18,296 nucleotides of DNA from an uncultured Tabrizicola sp. (GTDB lineage: Bacteria; Pseudomonadota; Alphaproteobacteria; Rhodobacterales; Rhodobacteraceae), in contig CALLZQ010000207.1 of NCBI GenBank assembly GCA_937858255.1, forward strand, positions 1 through 18,296. Direction: 5' to 3'. Positions within the stretch are counted from its first letter, which is position 1. Every line of letters starts with the position of its first letter. Positions 1 through 7,523 of the stretch are shown here, in pieces. Both the position numbers and the translations under genes were made by a program. The notes under the pieces were generated by a model. That model did not search any database. It saw nothing but the letters and a program-made list of their open reading frames with translations, and was not told the origin of the DNA.

Positions 1-30
1 AGAATGGCCCATCATGCAAGCGCCGCGCGT

Positions 31-1344
31 TCAGCCCTCGGCGGACTCTTGCCGCCACCGGGTGCAAAAGATGTCGCGGATCGCGGCATAGCTGGCGTCA
101 AAACTCTCACGCGCCCGGCTCCAGCCGTCGCGGCCGATGTCGCGGTAATCGGTGCCATAGATCGTGGCGCCCCCGCCGGCGGCAATCAGCGCCGCGAATT
201 CCTGCCGCACCGGCAGCATCGCCGGCCCCAAGGCCGCCTCGATCCGGCTGGCGATCAGCCCCTGCGGCGCCGGCGCCACCCCGGTCAAGAGACAGCGCAT
301 CTCGGGCCAGGCCAGATCGGCGGCGGGCTGGCCAAGGGCGCGGGCGGCCAGCGTTTCGCGCGCCTCGATCGTCTCGAAGGCCCGGTGCAGCAGGCCGAAG
401 AACCGCCCCGTGCCCTCCAGATCGGCCTCGGTCGCGGCCAGCGGCACCAGCAAGAGATCGGCCGCCGCCACCGCCGCCAGCGTCAGGGCGCCGAAACCGG
501 GGGGCGTGTCGATCACCACCAGATCCCAGGGCGCCGCCTCGCCCGGGGCCAGCATCTCGGCCAGCGCCAGCCGCAGCGCCTGCCAGCCCCGCCAGCCGCG
601 CAGCCGCTGTTGCCACTGGGGCATCAGCATCTCGGCCCGGGCCAGATCGAGCCCGGCCGGGATCACCCCCAGCCCGGGCCAGCCCCCCGGACGGATCAGC
701 CCCGCCGGGTCGAGCCCCAGCGCCCGGTCCAGCATCGCATCGAGCGGCACCGGATCCTCGCCCCGCCCGACGCGCTGACGGTTCTCGGCCTGCAACGCCC
801 TTGCCTGCTGGCGGGCAAAGAGCGGCAGGGCAGTTTCCCATTCATCGCCCGCGCTCTGCCCCAGCGCGGCGCTGAGCCGGGCCTGCGGGTCAAGGTCGAT
901 CACCAGGACGCGGTAGCCCTCCAGCCGCGCCGCCAGTGCCATATGCAGGGCCGTCGTCGTCTTGCCGCTGCCCGTCCGGGCGTTGGCAAGGGTCAGGATA
1001 CGGGCGCGGGCCCCCGGCGGGCGATAGGGGGCATAGGCTTTGGCGGCCGATCCGCTGCGGGCGAAATGGGCGCGCAGCATGTCCACTTCGGCCAGGGTGA
1101 ACCAGCGCACGGTGCCGCCGCCCTCGGGCTGGCCCTGCGGCAGATCGGGCCGTGCCGCCAGCACCCGGCGCAGATGGCCCGGCGCCATCGGGATCAGGTA
1201 GCGGGCGATTTCCCAGGTCGAGAACAGCCGGGGCGGCGCGGCCCTGTTCGAGAGATCCCTCCCGCCCGGCAGGGCGCAAAGCCCGGCCAGTCTGGCGGCG
1301 GCGGCACTGTCGAGCCGGATCGGGGGAAGGGGGGCTGGGGGCAT
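31..1344 (-). CDS. parA: ParA-like plasmid partition ATPase with N-terminal HTH
   Basis: A 437-aa ParA/MinD-superfamily ATPase that would drive plasmid partition with a ParB partner. An N-terminal HTH-like region (about 41-92, with FSTWEIARYL and RWFTLAEVDML) matches the DNA-binding part of type Ia ParA proteins. The ATPase core follows: Walker A at 123-130 (RTGSGKTT), Walker A' at 146-154 (VLVIDLDPQ) and Walker B at 274-282 (DLVVIDTPP). The usual deviant Walker A is KGGxGKTT, so here arginine stands at the signature-lysine position and threonine replaces a glycine. It is divergent from repA across the presumed origin. The ATG at 1344 has no good Shine-Dalgarno site; the HTH sets the latest possible start. 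parB is expected downstream, beyond the left edge. The family call is firm, but whether this copy is a fully active partition ATPase is open because of the Walker A change. Confidence 0.9.
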   Translation of the reverse strand: MPPAPLPPIRLDSAAAARLAGLCALPGGRDLSNRAAPPRLFSTWEIARYLIPMAPGHLRRVLAARPDLPQGQPEGGGTVRWFTLAEVDMLRAHFARSGSAAKAYAPYRPPGARARILTLANARTGSGKTTTALHMALAARLEGYRVLVIDLDPQARLSAALGQSAGDEWETALPLFARQQARALQAENRQRVGRGEDPVPLDAMLDRALGLDPAGLIRPGGWPGLGVIPAGLDLARAEMLMPQWQQRLRGWRGWQALRLALAEMLAPGEAAPWDLVVIDTPPGFGALTLAAVAAADLLLVPLAATEADLEGTGRFFGLLHRAFETIEARETLAARALGQPAADLAWPEMRCLLTGVAPAPQGLIASRIEAALGPAMLPVRQEFAALIAAGGGATIYGTDYRDIGRDGWSRARESFDASYAAIRDIFCTRWRQESAEG

Positions 1345-1399
1345 CTGTCGATTCGGGTGGGGCGGTTACGGCGTGGCGTTATTTTCAGGATGTAGCATA

Positions 1400-1428
1400 T
1401 ATACTCAAACATCAATCATTATGTGCAA
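1400..1428 (-). promoter_or_regulatory. Candidate sigma70-type promoter for parA
   Basis: On the minus strand a -35 box TTGCAC (1428-1423) is separated by 17 nt from a -10 box AGTATA (1405-1400). Transcription would start near 1393 and leave a leader of about 50 nt before the parA ATG. The location in an AT-rich island upstream of parA supports it, but the -10 match is only moderate. Confidence 0.4.
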
Positions 1429-1524
1429 CATTAAATCGCAAACCCCTGTTTTTCTTAGCCTATTCCAGGGTATCCGCCGGAGTGCCTTCTTTCAGACTTT
1501 GCGCGGATTTTGCCGCTCTCTGAA

Positions 1525-1546
1525 GTTAATCTGAGTTAATAGATTA
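1525..1546. repeat. Inverted and direct repeat in the AT-rich origin segment
   Basis: TAATCT (1527-1532) and AGATTA (1541-1546) form an inverted repeat with an 8-nt centre. GTTAAT also occurs twice in direct orientation, 10 bp apart (1525 and 1535), i.e. on the same helix face. It could be an operator or part of the melting region. The function is unknown and the arms are short. Confidence 0.4.
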
Positions 1547-1615
1547 GTTACAGAGAACCCACAAAAATCCATCTATTTGAAATAAAACAAGAAAACACGC
1601 CAGGTCTTTCCCTCT

Positions 1616-1640
1616 GCGACTCTGAACCCACGATCAGGCG
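1616..1640 (+). repeat. Iteron copy 1
   Basis: A 25-bp direct repeat whose core is tctgaacccacgatcaggcg (1621-1640). It matches copy 2 at 24 of 25 positions. The 44-bp distance between copies is about four helical turns, as expected for RepA binding sites on one DNA face. It lies upstream of the repA promoter. Confidence 0.7.
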
Positions 1641-1659
1641 ATTCCGTTTCCCCGAAGTT

Positions 1660-1684
1660 GCGACTCTGAACCCACGATCGGGCG
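1660..1684 (+). repeat. Iteron copy 2
   Basis: The second 25-bp copy, core tctgaacccacgatcgggcg (1665-1684), differs from copy 1 at a single base. The identity over 25 bp inside a gene-free region argues for a protein-binding site, most likely for RepA. Confidence 0.7.
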
Positions 1685-1717
1685 CGGCTGCCGGGCAGGC
1701 GGTTTGGCCCGGCGGAC

Positions 1718-1747
1718 TGGACGCGGCTTGGCGCGGCTGTCTATAGT
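1718..1747 (+). promoter_or_regulatory. Candidate repA promoter
   Basis: A -35-like TGGACG (1718-1723) and a good -10 TATAGT (1742-1747) are separated by 18 nt. The start point would fall near 1754, giving a leader of about 107 nt before the preferred repA start at 1861. It lies just downstream of the iterons. Confidence 0.45.
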
Positions 1748-1753
1748 TGCGTA

Positions 1754-1768
1754 ATTGAAACCACGAAC
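1754..1768 (+). promoter_or_regulatory. Degenerate iteron-like element at the repA transcription start
   Basis: attgaaaccacgaac matches 11 of 15 bases of the iteron core tctgaacccacgatc. It starts 89 bp after copy 2, about twice the 44-bp iteron period, and overlaps the predicted repA start point. A weak initiator-binding site there would suit autorepression, as in other iteron plasmids. This is an inference from a partial match. Confidence 0.3.
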
Positions 1769-1860
1769 CTTTCCCCATGGCTTGCAGTGCCTTGCGGGCG
1801 GGGCGACAGGCGCCAGACCGCAGAGCAGATGCCGAAACCGATCATGCCGGAAGTGCTGAC

Positions 1861-2883
1861 ATGACTGTGCCGGGGCCGCAGGGGCGCCCCGGCGCGATGC
1901 CGGCGCTGTTGCCCGAGCGTCATCCGCAGGGCGATTTCTTTCTCTGTGACATTCTCGATGCGCTGCCCAAGGCCGATATGGCCTCGATGGAACATCCGCT
2001 GTTCTCTCTCTCGACCCGGCCCGATCTGCGGGTGCTGCACTATGGCCATAATGGTGTGTCGATCACCGTCACGCCTTCGGTGCGGGGGTTGGCCACGCTG
2101 TTTGACAAGGACATCCTGATCTATTGCATCAGCCAGCTGATGGCGGCGCTGAATGCCGGGCGGGCCATCGGACGCACCCTGCAACTGACGGCGCATGATC
2201 TGTTGGTGGCCACCAACCGCGAGACCAGCGGCGATGGTTATCAGCGGTTGCGCGATGCCTTTGAACGGCTGGCCGGCACCCGCATCACCACCAATATTGC
2301 GACAGGCGGGCGCGAGGTGACCACCGGCTTTGGCCTGATCGAGAGCTGGCAGATCGTGCGGCGCAGCCGGGGCGGGCGGATGGTGCAGGTGCTGGTCACG
2401 CTGTCGGACTGGCTGTACAGCGCGGTCCTGTCCAAGGCGGTGCTGACGCTCAGCCGCGATTATTTCCGCCTGCGCAAACCGCTGGAGCGGCGGATCTACG
2501 AACTGGCGCGCAAACATTGCGGCCATCAGGCGGAATGGCGGATTTCCATCGAGACGCTCTGCCTCAAGTCGGGTTCGGCCAGCCCCCTGCGGGTGTTTCG
2601 CAAGATGATCCGCAATATGGTTGCAAGCGATCATCTGCCTGAGTACAGCCTGACCGAAGAGCCGGGCGACATTCTCTGTGTCAGACGCCGCGATGCGGTG
2701 CTGGTGCCGGGGGACGGGCCGCCGTTACGTCCGGCGACGATCGAGACGGCGCGCGCGCTGATGCCCGGCTGGGATGTCTATGCGCTGACCGCGGAATGGA
2801 CCGCGCTCTGGCAGCGCAGCGGCCGGCCCCGGCTGCGCTCGCCCGATGCGGCCTTCCTCGGCTGGCTGCGCAAGCGCCGCTGA
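1861..2883 (+). CDS. repA: RepA-type plasmid replication initiator
   Basis: A 340-aa initiator of the RPA/RepA family (replication initiator protein A) widespread on Rhodobacteraceae plasmids. It would bind the iterons upstream and open the origin. The family-typical N-terminal block (LLPERHPQGDFFLCDILDA, from about residue 17) is followed by two winged-helix-like regions, about 75-180 and 195-290. The second contains YFRLRKPLERRIYELARKHC. The start at 1861 is chosen because GGAAG (1849-1853) lies 7 nt upstream. An in-frame ATG at 1777 has no ribosome site and would add 28 non-family residues. Iterons, promoter and divergent parA complete the replicon. The next gene begins 19 bp after the stop with no visible terminator, so read-through into the polysaccharide genes is likely. 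Confidence 0.9.
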   Translation: MTVPGPQGRPGAMPALLPERHPQGDFFLCDILDALPKADMASMEHPLFSLSTRPDLRVLHYGHNGVSITVTPSVRGLATLFDKDILIYCISQLMAALNAGRAIGRTLQLTAHDLLVATNRETSGDGYQRLRDAFERLAGTRITTNIATGGREVTTGFGLIESWQIVRRSRGGRMVQVLVTLSDWLYSAVLSKAVLTLSRDYFRLRKPLERRIYELARKHCGHQAEWRISIETLCLKSGSASPLRVFRKMIRNMVASDHLPEYSLTEEPGDILCVRRRDAVLVPGDGPPLRPATIETARALMPGWDVYALTAEWTALWQRSGRPRLRSPDAAFLGWLRKRR

Positions 2884-2902
2884 CAGGCTGGAAGGGAGTG
2901 TC

Positions 2903-5122
2903 ATGACGCGCGAGAGATCCGAGACCGGCAGGCCGATGGGCAGTGCTGAACCCGCGACCGGGCGGCACAGCGGTATTCTCGAGACGCCGCGCGGCTGGCG
3001 CGCCGAGGATTGGCAGGAACAGGGGGCGCTGAGGGCGCTGTTGGCGGCGGGGCCGCTGGCGGCCGCGGATCCGCGCGGCCTGCCGGTCTATCTGGGGTTC
3101 CCCTGGTCGGCCTGGATCGACAGCCTGGCCAGCCCCGAGGCGCTGGAGGCGCCCTTGTTGCGCAGCGCGCTGCGTGCCCAGCCGGCCCGGCGTCCGCGCG
3201 GGGCGGCGGCGGTCACGCTCTGCACCCATCCGCAACTGCCCGCGCATCTGCCCCGGCTGGTCGAGGCGGGGGTGACCGATCTGTTCTGGACCGGCACGAT
3301 GCCGGGCGCGGACCGGCTGCCCGCCGCGCCGCAGATCCGCCTGCATCCCTTTCCGGCGCTGCCCGCGCCCGGCACGCCCGCCCCGGCGGGCGAGGGGCCG
3401 GGGGGGCTCTTTGCCTTTTGCGCCGCAGGCGGCAACCGCCCGGCGGTCTGGGCGGCGCTGGCGGCGGGGCTGATCCCCGTCCTCGATCTGAACGGCCCAC
3501 TTTTGCCGGGTGAGGCCGCGCTCTGGCAGGCGGCGGCGGTGATCCATGACGGCAGCGAGGCGGCGCAGGCCGGGCTGGCGGCGCGGCTTGAGGCACTGGC
3601 GGGCGATGCCGGGGCCATTGCGGCGATGCAGCGCGCCGGGGCGGCGCTGCATCTGGCCTATGGCGCAGCGGACCGGGTGCAGGATCTGCTGCTCTGTCTG
3701 GCCGGGCTGACCCGCCCGGAGGAACGCCCCGAGACCGCCCCTGCCGAGGGGGCGGGCCACAGCCTGCTGGCGCCGCTGATCCGCCGCCTTGCCGGGCGCA
3801 CGGAACTGAGCCGGGCCGAGGCACAACTGGTGCTGCAACAGGCGGGCTGCGACCTTCTGGCGGGCGAGGGCCATGATCTGGTGCTGGCCCCCGGCCCGGC
3901 TTCGGCCGCCGCCTGGCGGCTGATCGGGCTGGCGCGCAACACGCTGGCCGATGACCCGCTGGCCATGACTCGTTTTGACGAGATCCTTGATCTCTTGCGC
4001 AGCCGCGATCTGCTGCCAATGCGTGCGCCGCGGACGGGCGGGCGGGCGGCGGCGGCGCTGCGCCTCTATCTGCTTGGCCCGCGCGGGCAGCACACGCCGC
4101 TGTCCTATGCGCCGTTGCGCCGCCATCTTCAGGGCAAGATCACGCTGGTCGAGCGTGCCGAAGAGGCCGATCTGATCGTCACCGGCTGGAACCGCGATCT
4201 GGAAGACAACCGCGCGATGCTGGCCGGGCTGCGGCAGGCGGGCCGCCGCCCGCGTCTGGTGGTCCTGTCGGAAGAACCGCTCTGGGACAGCCTGTGGAGC
4301 GGCGATCTGGCGGCGCGCGACCGTCTGCTGGATTGTGGCGGCGGGCTGAACCTGCCCTATCGCAGTCTGAACCATGTGAATTCCGCCATCTTCCGCTTTC
4401 AGCATCTGCCGTGGTTCCTCCTCAGCGACGAGCGTTATGCCGCGCGGCAGGCGATGCTGATGGCGGGCTTTGCCGCGCTGACGCCCCGGGCGCTCTTGGC
4501 GCATTGGCAGGCGGCGCCCGTGCAGGCGGCCTTTGTCGCCGAGAACCGCGACAGCGCGGAATATGCCGTGACCTGGCCGGTCGAGGGCGTGGCCGGGCTC
4601 AGCCGCTATCGCAGCCGGGTGGCGGCGCTGACACCGGAAGTGGCAGGGCGCGGCGGCATCTTGCGGCTGGGGCAGGGCTGGCCCGGATCCGGCCCGCGCC
4701 GGCAGGATCTGCCCGACTGGCATCTGGACAAGCTGGCGCGGCTCTATGGCCGGGTGCGCCTCTGCGCCGCCTATGAAAACACCCTGCAATCGCATTACAT
4801 CACCGAAAAACCCTTTGACGCCATGGCTGTCGGGGCGATTCCGGTGGTGGTGGCCGATGCCGGCCACCGGCTCTTGGATCTGATCCGGCCCGAGGCGATG
4901 CTGAACACCTGTTTCTCTGCCCCCGATGTGGCGGCGGCGCGGATTGCGGCCTTTACCCCCGATCTGGTCACCGCCGAAGCCTGGCGTGACAGTGCCCATG
5001 ACCTGCTGGCGCTGCTGCGCGACCCCGCCCTCATCCTAGCCGAGCGTCAGCGGCTGGCCGAGGCCTGCCATGCCGAGCTTGCCGACTATCTCCAGGCCGA
5101 AGAGGTTGCGCCGGCGGCCTGA
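2903..5122 (+). CDS. Two-domain glycosyltransferase with C-terminal GT10 (fucosyltransferase-like) domain
   Basis: A 739-aa cytoplasmic protein. Its C-terminal part carries the donor-binding signature of alpha-1,3-fucosyltransferases (GT10): an ENT...YITEKPFDAMAVGAIPVVV pattern at about residues 625-652, with E625, Y632 and K636 in the expected places. The N-terminal half contains a second, weaker block (FCAAGGNRPAVWAALAAGLI, about 172-191) that resembles the end of a GT-B or GT10 donor domain, so the protein may hold one degenerate and one active transferase. GT10 enzymes are usually 300-450 aa, so this is about twice normal. The start at 2903 has a strong GGAAGGGAG ribosome site (2890-2898); an in-frame ATG at 2936 is less likely. 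No GDP-fucose genes are in the window, so the donor could be another sugar. It probably shares a transcript with repA. Confidence 0.75.
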   Translation: MTRERSETGRPMGSAEPATGRHSGILETPRGWRAEDWQEQGALRALLAAGPLAAADPRGLPVYLGFPWSAWIDSLASPEALEAPLLRSALRAQPARRPRGAAAVTLCTHPQLPAHLPRLVEAGVTDLFWTGTMPGADRLPAAPQIRLHPFPALPAPGTPAPAGEGPGGLFAFCAAGGNRPAVWAALAAGLIPVLDLNGPLLPGEAALWQAAAVIHDGSEAAQAGLAARLEALAGDAGAIAAMQRAGAALHLAYGAADRVQDLLLCLAGLTRPEERPETAPAEGAGHSLLAPLIRRLAGRTELSRAEAQLVLQQAGCDLLAGEGHDLVLAPGPASAAAWRLIGLARNTLADDPLAMTRFDEILDLLRSRDLLPMRAPRTGGRAAAALRLYLLGPRGQHTPLSYAPLRRHLQGKITLVERAEEADLIVTGWNRDLEDNRAMLAGLRQAGRRPRLVVLSEEPLWDSLWSGDLAARDRLLDCGGGLNLPYRSLNHVNSAIFRFQHLPWFLLSDERYAARQAMLMAGFAALTPRALLAHWQAAPVQAAFVAENRDSAEYAVTWPVEGVAGLSRYRSRVAALTPEVAGRGGILRLGQGWPGSGPRRQDLPDWHLDKLARLYGRVRLCAAYENTLQSHYITEKPFDAMAVGAIPVVVADAGHRLLDLIRPEAMLNTCFSAPDVAAARIAAFTPDLVTAEAWRDSAHDLLALLRDPALILAERQRLAEACHAELADYLQAEEVAPAA
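2945..2964 (+). repeat. Iteron-like sequence inside the GT10 gene start
   Basis: gctgaacccgcgaccgggcg matches 17 of 20 bases of the iteron 2 core (1665-1684). It lies 61 bp downstream of the repA stop. It may be a relic or extra RepA site on the other side of repA. It could also be chance, as it reads as ordinary codons (AEPATGR). Confidence 0.3.
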
Positions 5123-5143
5123 TCCCCGATAAATCCTGCAATG

Positions 5144-5170
5144 TTGACCCGACTGCGCGTTTCATAACAG
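5144..5170 (+). promoter_or_regulatory. Weak candidate promoter upstream of the GT2 gene
   Basis: TTGACC (5144-5149) is followed after a short 15-nt spacer by TAACAG (5165-5170) in the 60-bp gap before the ATG at 5183. The -35 is good, but spacing and -10 are poor. The gene may simply be read from upstream. Confidence 0.2.
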
Positions 5171-5182
5171 CGAAAGACCTCA

Positions 5183-5842
5183 ATGTCCCAACCACGTCCC
5201 GCCATCAGCATCCTGGTCCTTTGTCGGAATGAGGCAACGTTCATTCGCCGTGCCATTCGTTCTGTCCTTGCCCAGACGATCGACCAGCCGCTGGAGATCA
5301 TCGTGATGGACGATGCCTCAAGCGATGGCAGTGCCGATCTGGCCCGTCAGGAAGTCGAGGCCGCCGGCCGTCCCGGGACCGAGTTTCGGGTGGTCCGTTC
5401 CGAGACCAATCTGGGCGATGGTCTGGCCTTTGTCGCGGCGATCGAGGCGGCGCGGGGGCGGTTCTACCATGTGCTTGATGCCGATGACTTCTGGGTCGAC
5501 CCGGATAAGTTGCGCAAGCAGATGGCCCTGCTCGAAACCCATGGCTCTCTGGCCGGGGTGGGGCACCGTGCCATCCTGCGCGCCGCCGAGGACGGCAGCG
5601 AGAGCTTTCACCCCCAGCAGGATCCGGTAAAGCCGGTGCTTAATCTGGAGGACCTGCTGACCAGCGGGGCCTATTTCCACACCAGCGCCATGCTGTTCCG
5701 CAACAGCTTTTACGATCCGGCCAGCGGCAAGGTGGTGGTGCCTCAGATCCTGCGCGAAGTGACCGGCGATACCATCCGCCTTTTGGTTCATGCCGCAGCG
5801 GGGGGGGATCTATTACCTGCCGCAGACCATGTCGGTCTATGA
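5183..5842 (+). CDS. GT2 family glycosyltransferase, N-terminal part of a frameshifted gene
   Basis: Encodes 219 aa with a GT-A (GT2) domain: an opening strand ISILVLCRNEATFIRRAIRS, nucleotide-binding MDDASSDGS (42-50) and metal-binding DADD (99-102). It would transfer a sugar from a nucleotide donor on the cytoplasmic face. GT2 homology runs up to about residue 206 (LLVHAAAGG), then the frame reads 13 unrelated residues to a stop. The natural continuation (GIYYLPQTMSVYDDHRGGIW) is in the next frame, entered at a run of eight G at 5800-5807. Removing one G would join both parts into about 769 aa. The start is preceded only by a weak GAAAG. The GT2 call is firm; whether this short form is a functional product is unclear. 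Confidence 0.8.
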   Translation: MSQPRPAISILVLCRNEATFIRRAIRSVLAQTIDQPLEIIVMDDASSDGSADLARQEVEAAGRPGTEFRVVRSETNLGDGLAFVAAIEAARGRFYHVLDADDFWVDPDKLRKQMALLETHGSLAGVGHRAILRAAEDGSESFHPQQDPVKPVLNLEDLLTSGAYFHTSAMLFRNSFYDPASGKVVVPQILREVTGDTIRLLVHAAAGGDLLPAADHVGL

Positions 5843-7493
5843 CGATCACCGGGGCGGCATCTGGACCGGGCTTAACTGGCCGGGGCGGCGCAAGCTGTTG
5901 AATCACCTTTATGACCGCCTGTCCGAACATGGCTATCTGAACGGGCTGGGCGAGGCCAGGGCCGCCGAATATCTGGCCGAGCGTCTGGCCGAGATTGCCG
6001 CCTATGCGCCGGCCTCGCTGCGGCCGATCTCGCTCTATCCCGATCAGGTGATGAATGCCCCGCGCAGCCGGGTGACCGAGATCTCGCGGGTCTCGAGCCT
6101 GCTCGACCTTGAGACTCAGCTTTCGGCCCTGACCGCCGCCGATCAGTATGAAGAGGCGCTGCGGCTGGTCTTCCGCTTTCTCAGCGCCGTGGCCTATGAC
6201 CGCAATCTGAGCCGCGCCAGCCGGTCGCGCCGCATCACCAGCCCCGAGATCGACTGGCACTGCGCCCATATCGGTGGGCGGATCGCGGCGGCGCAAAAGA
6301 TCCTGCCGGTGGCCGCCGATCCGGCCGAGGCCGAGGCCGGGCCGGTGGTCCTCCTCGTCTCGGGCATGGCCGAGGATCGCGACGGCATGTGGGAGGCCAC
6401 GCAAGAGGCGATCGAGATCTGGCGCGGTCAGCGCCGGGTGGTGGTGCTGTCGACCGAATTGCTGGCGACCATGCCCGATATTCAGGAGCGGGTCGGCCCC
6501 GAGGTCGAATTGCTGCTGAACACCGATCACACGCTGGTGGACAAGACCGCCTGGCTGATCTGGCATATCACGCGGCTGAAACCCTCGCGCATTCTGGCGC
6601 TGCCGGCGCGCAATGATGTGGTGATCGCCGCCGGGCTGCGGCGCGAACATGCGCCGCGGATCCATCTGATCGCCGCCTATACCACCGGCTATCTGCCGGG
6701 CTGCCACTCCTATGCGCTGGATGGCTATGTGCTGCGCCGGCCCTATGATCTGGCCTGGTTCCACAAGCTGGCGCCGCGGCGCGAGGCGATCCATCTGCCG
6801 CGGCTGTTGCCCGCCGCGGCGGCGCCCGAGCCGCTGCCCGAGGGGACGGGGCTGGTCACCGCCACCGGCGCGCTGGTGCCCGGGCGGTTCGAGGGGCATT
6901 ACGATTTCGGCCTGCATCTGATGGTGCCGGTGCTGCTGAAATCGGGGGCGCATCGCCATATCCATGCCGGTCCCCTGTCCGAGGCGATGCTGAACCGTAT
7001 CCGCAAGGAACTGATCCGGCAGGACATGTCGCCCGAGGCCTTTGTGCATCTGCCCGAAAGCCGCGACATCGGCGCCGATCTGCGTGCGGCGGGGGCGAGC
7101 CTGTTCCTGCAGGGCTTCCCCTGGCCCGAGGCGGGGGCGCTGGTCTCGGCCATGGTGGCGGGGCTGCCGGTGATGGCGCATCAGAACTATCTGCATCCGG
7201 CATTGTCACTGGCCGATCTCTGCCCCGAAGGCACGCCGGTCTGGGCCGATGCCGAGCAACTGGCGGCGCTGATCCGCGGGATCGACGCGCCCTGGATCGC
7301 GGCGCAATCGGCGGCGGTGGCGGCCCATGTCGGCAGCCGCCATTCGGCCGAGGCGCTGCGCGCGACGCTGGGCGAGGGCTTCATGGTGCCGGTCGCGCCC
7401 GGGGCGCTGCCCGATCTGCCGGTGCCCGAAGGCCGGCAGGAATTGCGCCGGCTGATGTCGGAGCTGATGGAGATGACGGTCTTTACCGCCTGA
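5790..7493 (+). CDS. GT-B-like glycosyltransferase, C-terminal part of the frameshifted gene
   Basis: Up to 567 aa. The first residues (IYYLPQTMSVYDDHRGGIW) complete the upstream GT2 domain, including the late Y/H-rich segment typical of these enzymes, so 5790 is not a natural start. Beyond about residue 175 lies a Rossmann-like domain (VVLLVSGMAEDRDGMWEAT). Near 442-470 there is a GT4-like donor segment (FPWPEAGALVSAMVAGLPVM), suggesting a second, GT-B-fold transferase. With the upstream reading frame it forms a likely GT2/GT-B fusion, as found in capsule and O-antigen clusters. No separate ribosome site is visible; if expressed alone it would start poorly, for example at the ATG at 5829. 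It ends just before a strong hairpin facing the convergent kpsT. Confidence 0.7.
   Translation: MPQRGGIYYLPQTMSVYDDHRGGIWTGLNWPGRRKLLNHLYDRLSEHGYLNGLGEARAAEYLAERLAEIAAYAPASLRPISLYPDQVMNAPRSRVTEISRVSSLLDLETQLSALTAADQYEEALRLVFRFLSAVAYDRNLSRASRSRRITSPEIDWHCAHIGGRIAAAQKILPVAADPAEAEAGPVVLLVSGMAEDRDGMWEATQEAIEIWRGQRRVVVLSTELLATMPDIQERVGPEVELLLNTDHTLVDKTAWLIWHITRLKPSRILALPARNDVVIAAGLRREHAPRIHLIAAYTTGYLPGCHSYALDGYVLRRPYDLAWFHKLAPRREAIHLPRLLPAAAAPEPLPEGTGLVTATGALVPGRFEGHYDFGLHLMVPVLLKSGAHRHIHAGPLSEAMLNRIRKELIRQDMSPEAFVHLPESRDIGADLRAAGASLFLQGFPWPEAGALVSAMVAGLPVMAHQNYLHPALSLADLCPEGTPVWADAEQLAALIRGIDAPWIAAQSAAVAAHVGSRHSAEALRATLGEGFMVPVAPGALPDLPVPEGRQELRRLMSELMEMTVFTA
5800..5807 (+). repeat. G8 homopolymer at a reading-frame break
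   Basis: Eight consecutive G are followed by ATC at the exact point where the GT2 homology changes frame. Seven G would restore one long open frame. Possible explanations are slipped-strand phase variation, transcriptional slippage, a fixed mutation, or a base-calling error in a homopolymer. Confidence 0.7.
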
Positions 7494-7523
7494 GGGACCT
7501 GAAAGCGGCGACCGCAACGGGGC

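Larger units (their letters stand above)
1345..1860. other. Putative plasmid replication origin / parA-repA divergent intergenic region
   Basis: A gene-free stretch of about 500 bases between divergent parA and repA. It is clearly AT-rich at about 1388-1460 and 1526-1600, in strong contrast to the GC-rich genes around it. It contains a TAATCT/AGATTA inverted repeat, two near-identical iterons and candidate promoters for both genes. AT-rich DNA beside iterons next to the initiator gene is the usual layout of an iteron-controlled origin. Origin function is inferred. No convincing DnaA box was found. Confidence 0.6.

Noticed and set aside
1..15. Possible start of parB (ATG at 15 on the minus strand, reading off the left edge)
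   Set aside because: Only five codons are visible and no ribosome site is close. parB is expected there, but the sequence here cannot show it.
4..1395. Plus-strand open frame of 463 codons opposite parA
   Set aside because: The ParA motifs on the minus strand are decisive; this frame is Arg/Gly/Gln-rich noise.
1447..1485. CCCTG...CAGGG inverted repeat in the parA-repA spacer
   Set aside because: It has only 5-bp arms with a long loop and is not distinguishable from chance.
2681..4999. Long open frame on the minus strand (772 codons) opposite the GT10 gene
   Set aside because: The translation is Arg/Gln/Pro-rich with no domain, and it mirrors the codon bias of the plus-strand gene. It is a typical antisense shadow in GC-rich DNA.
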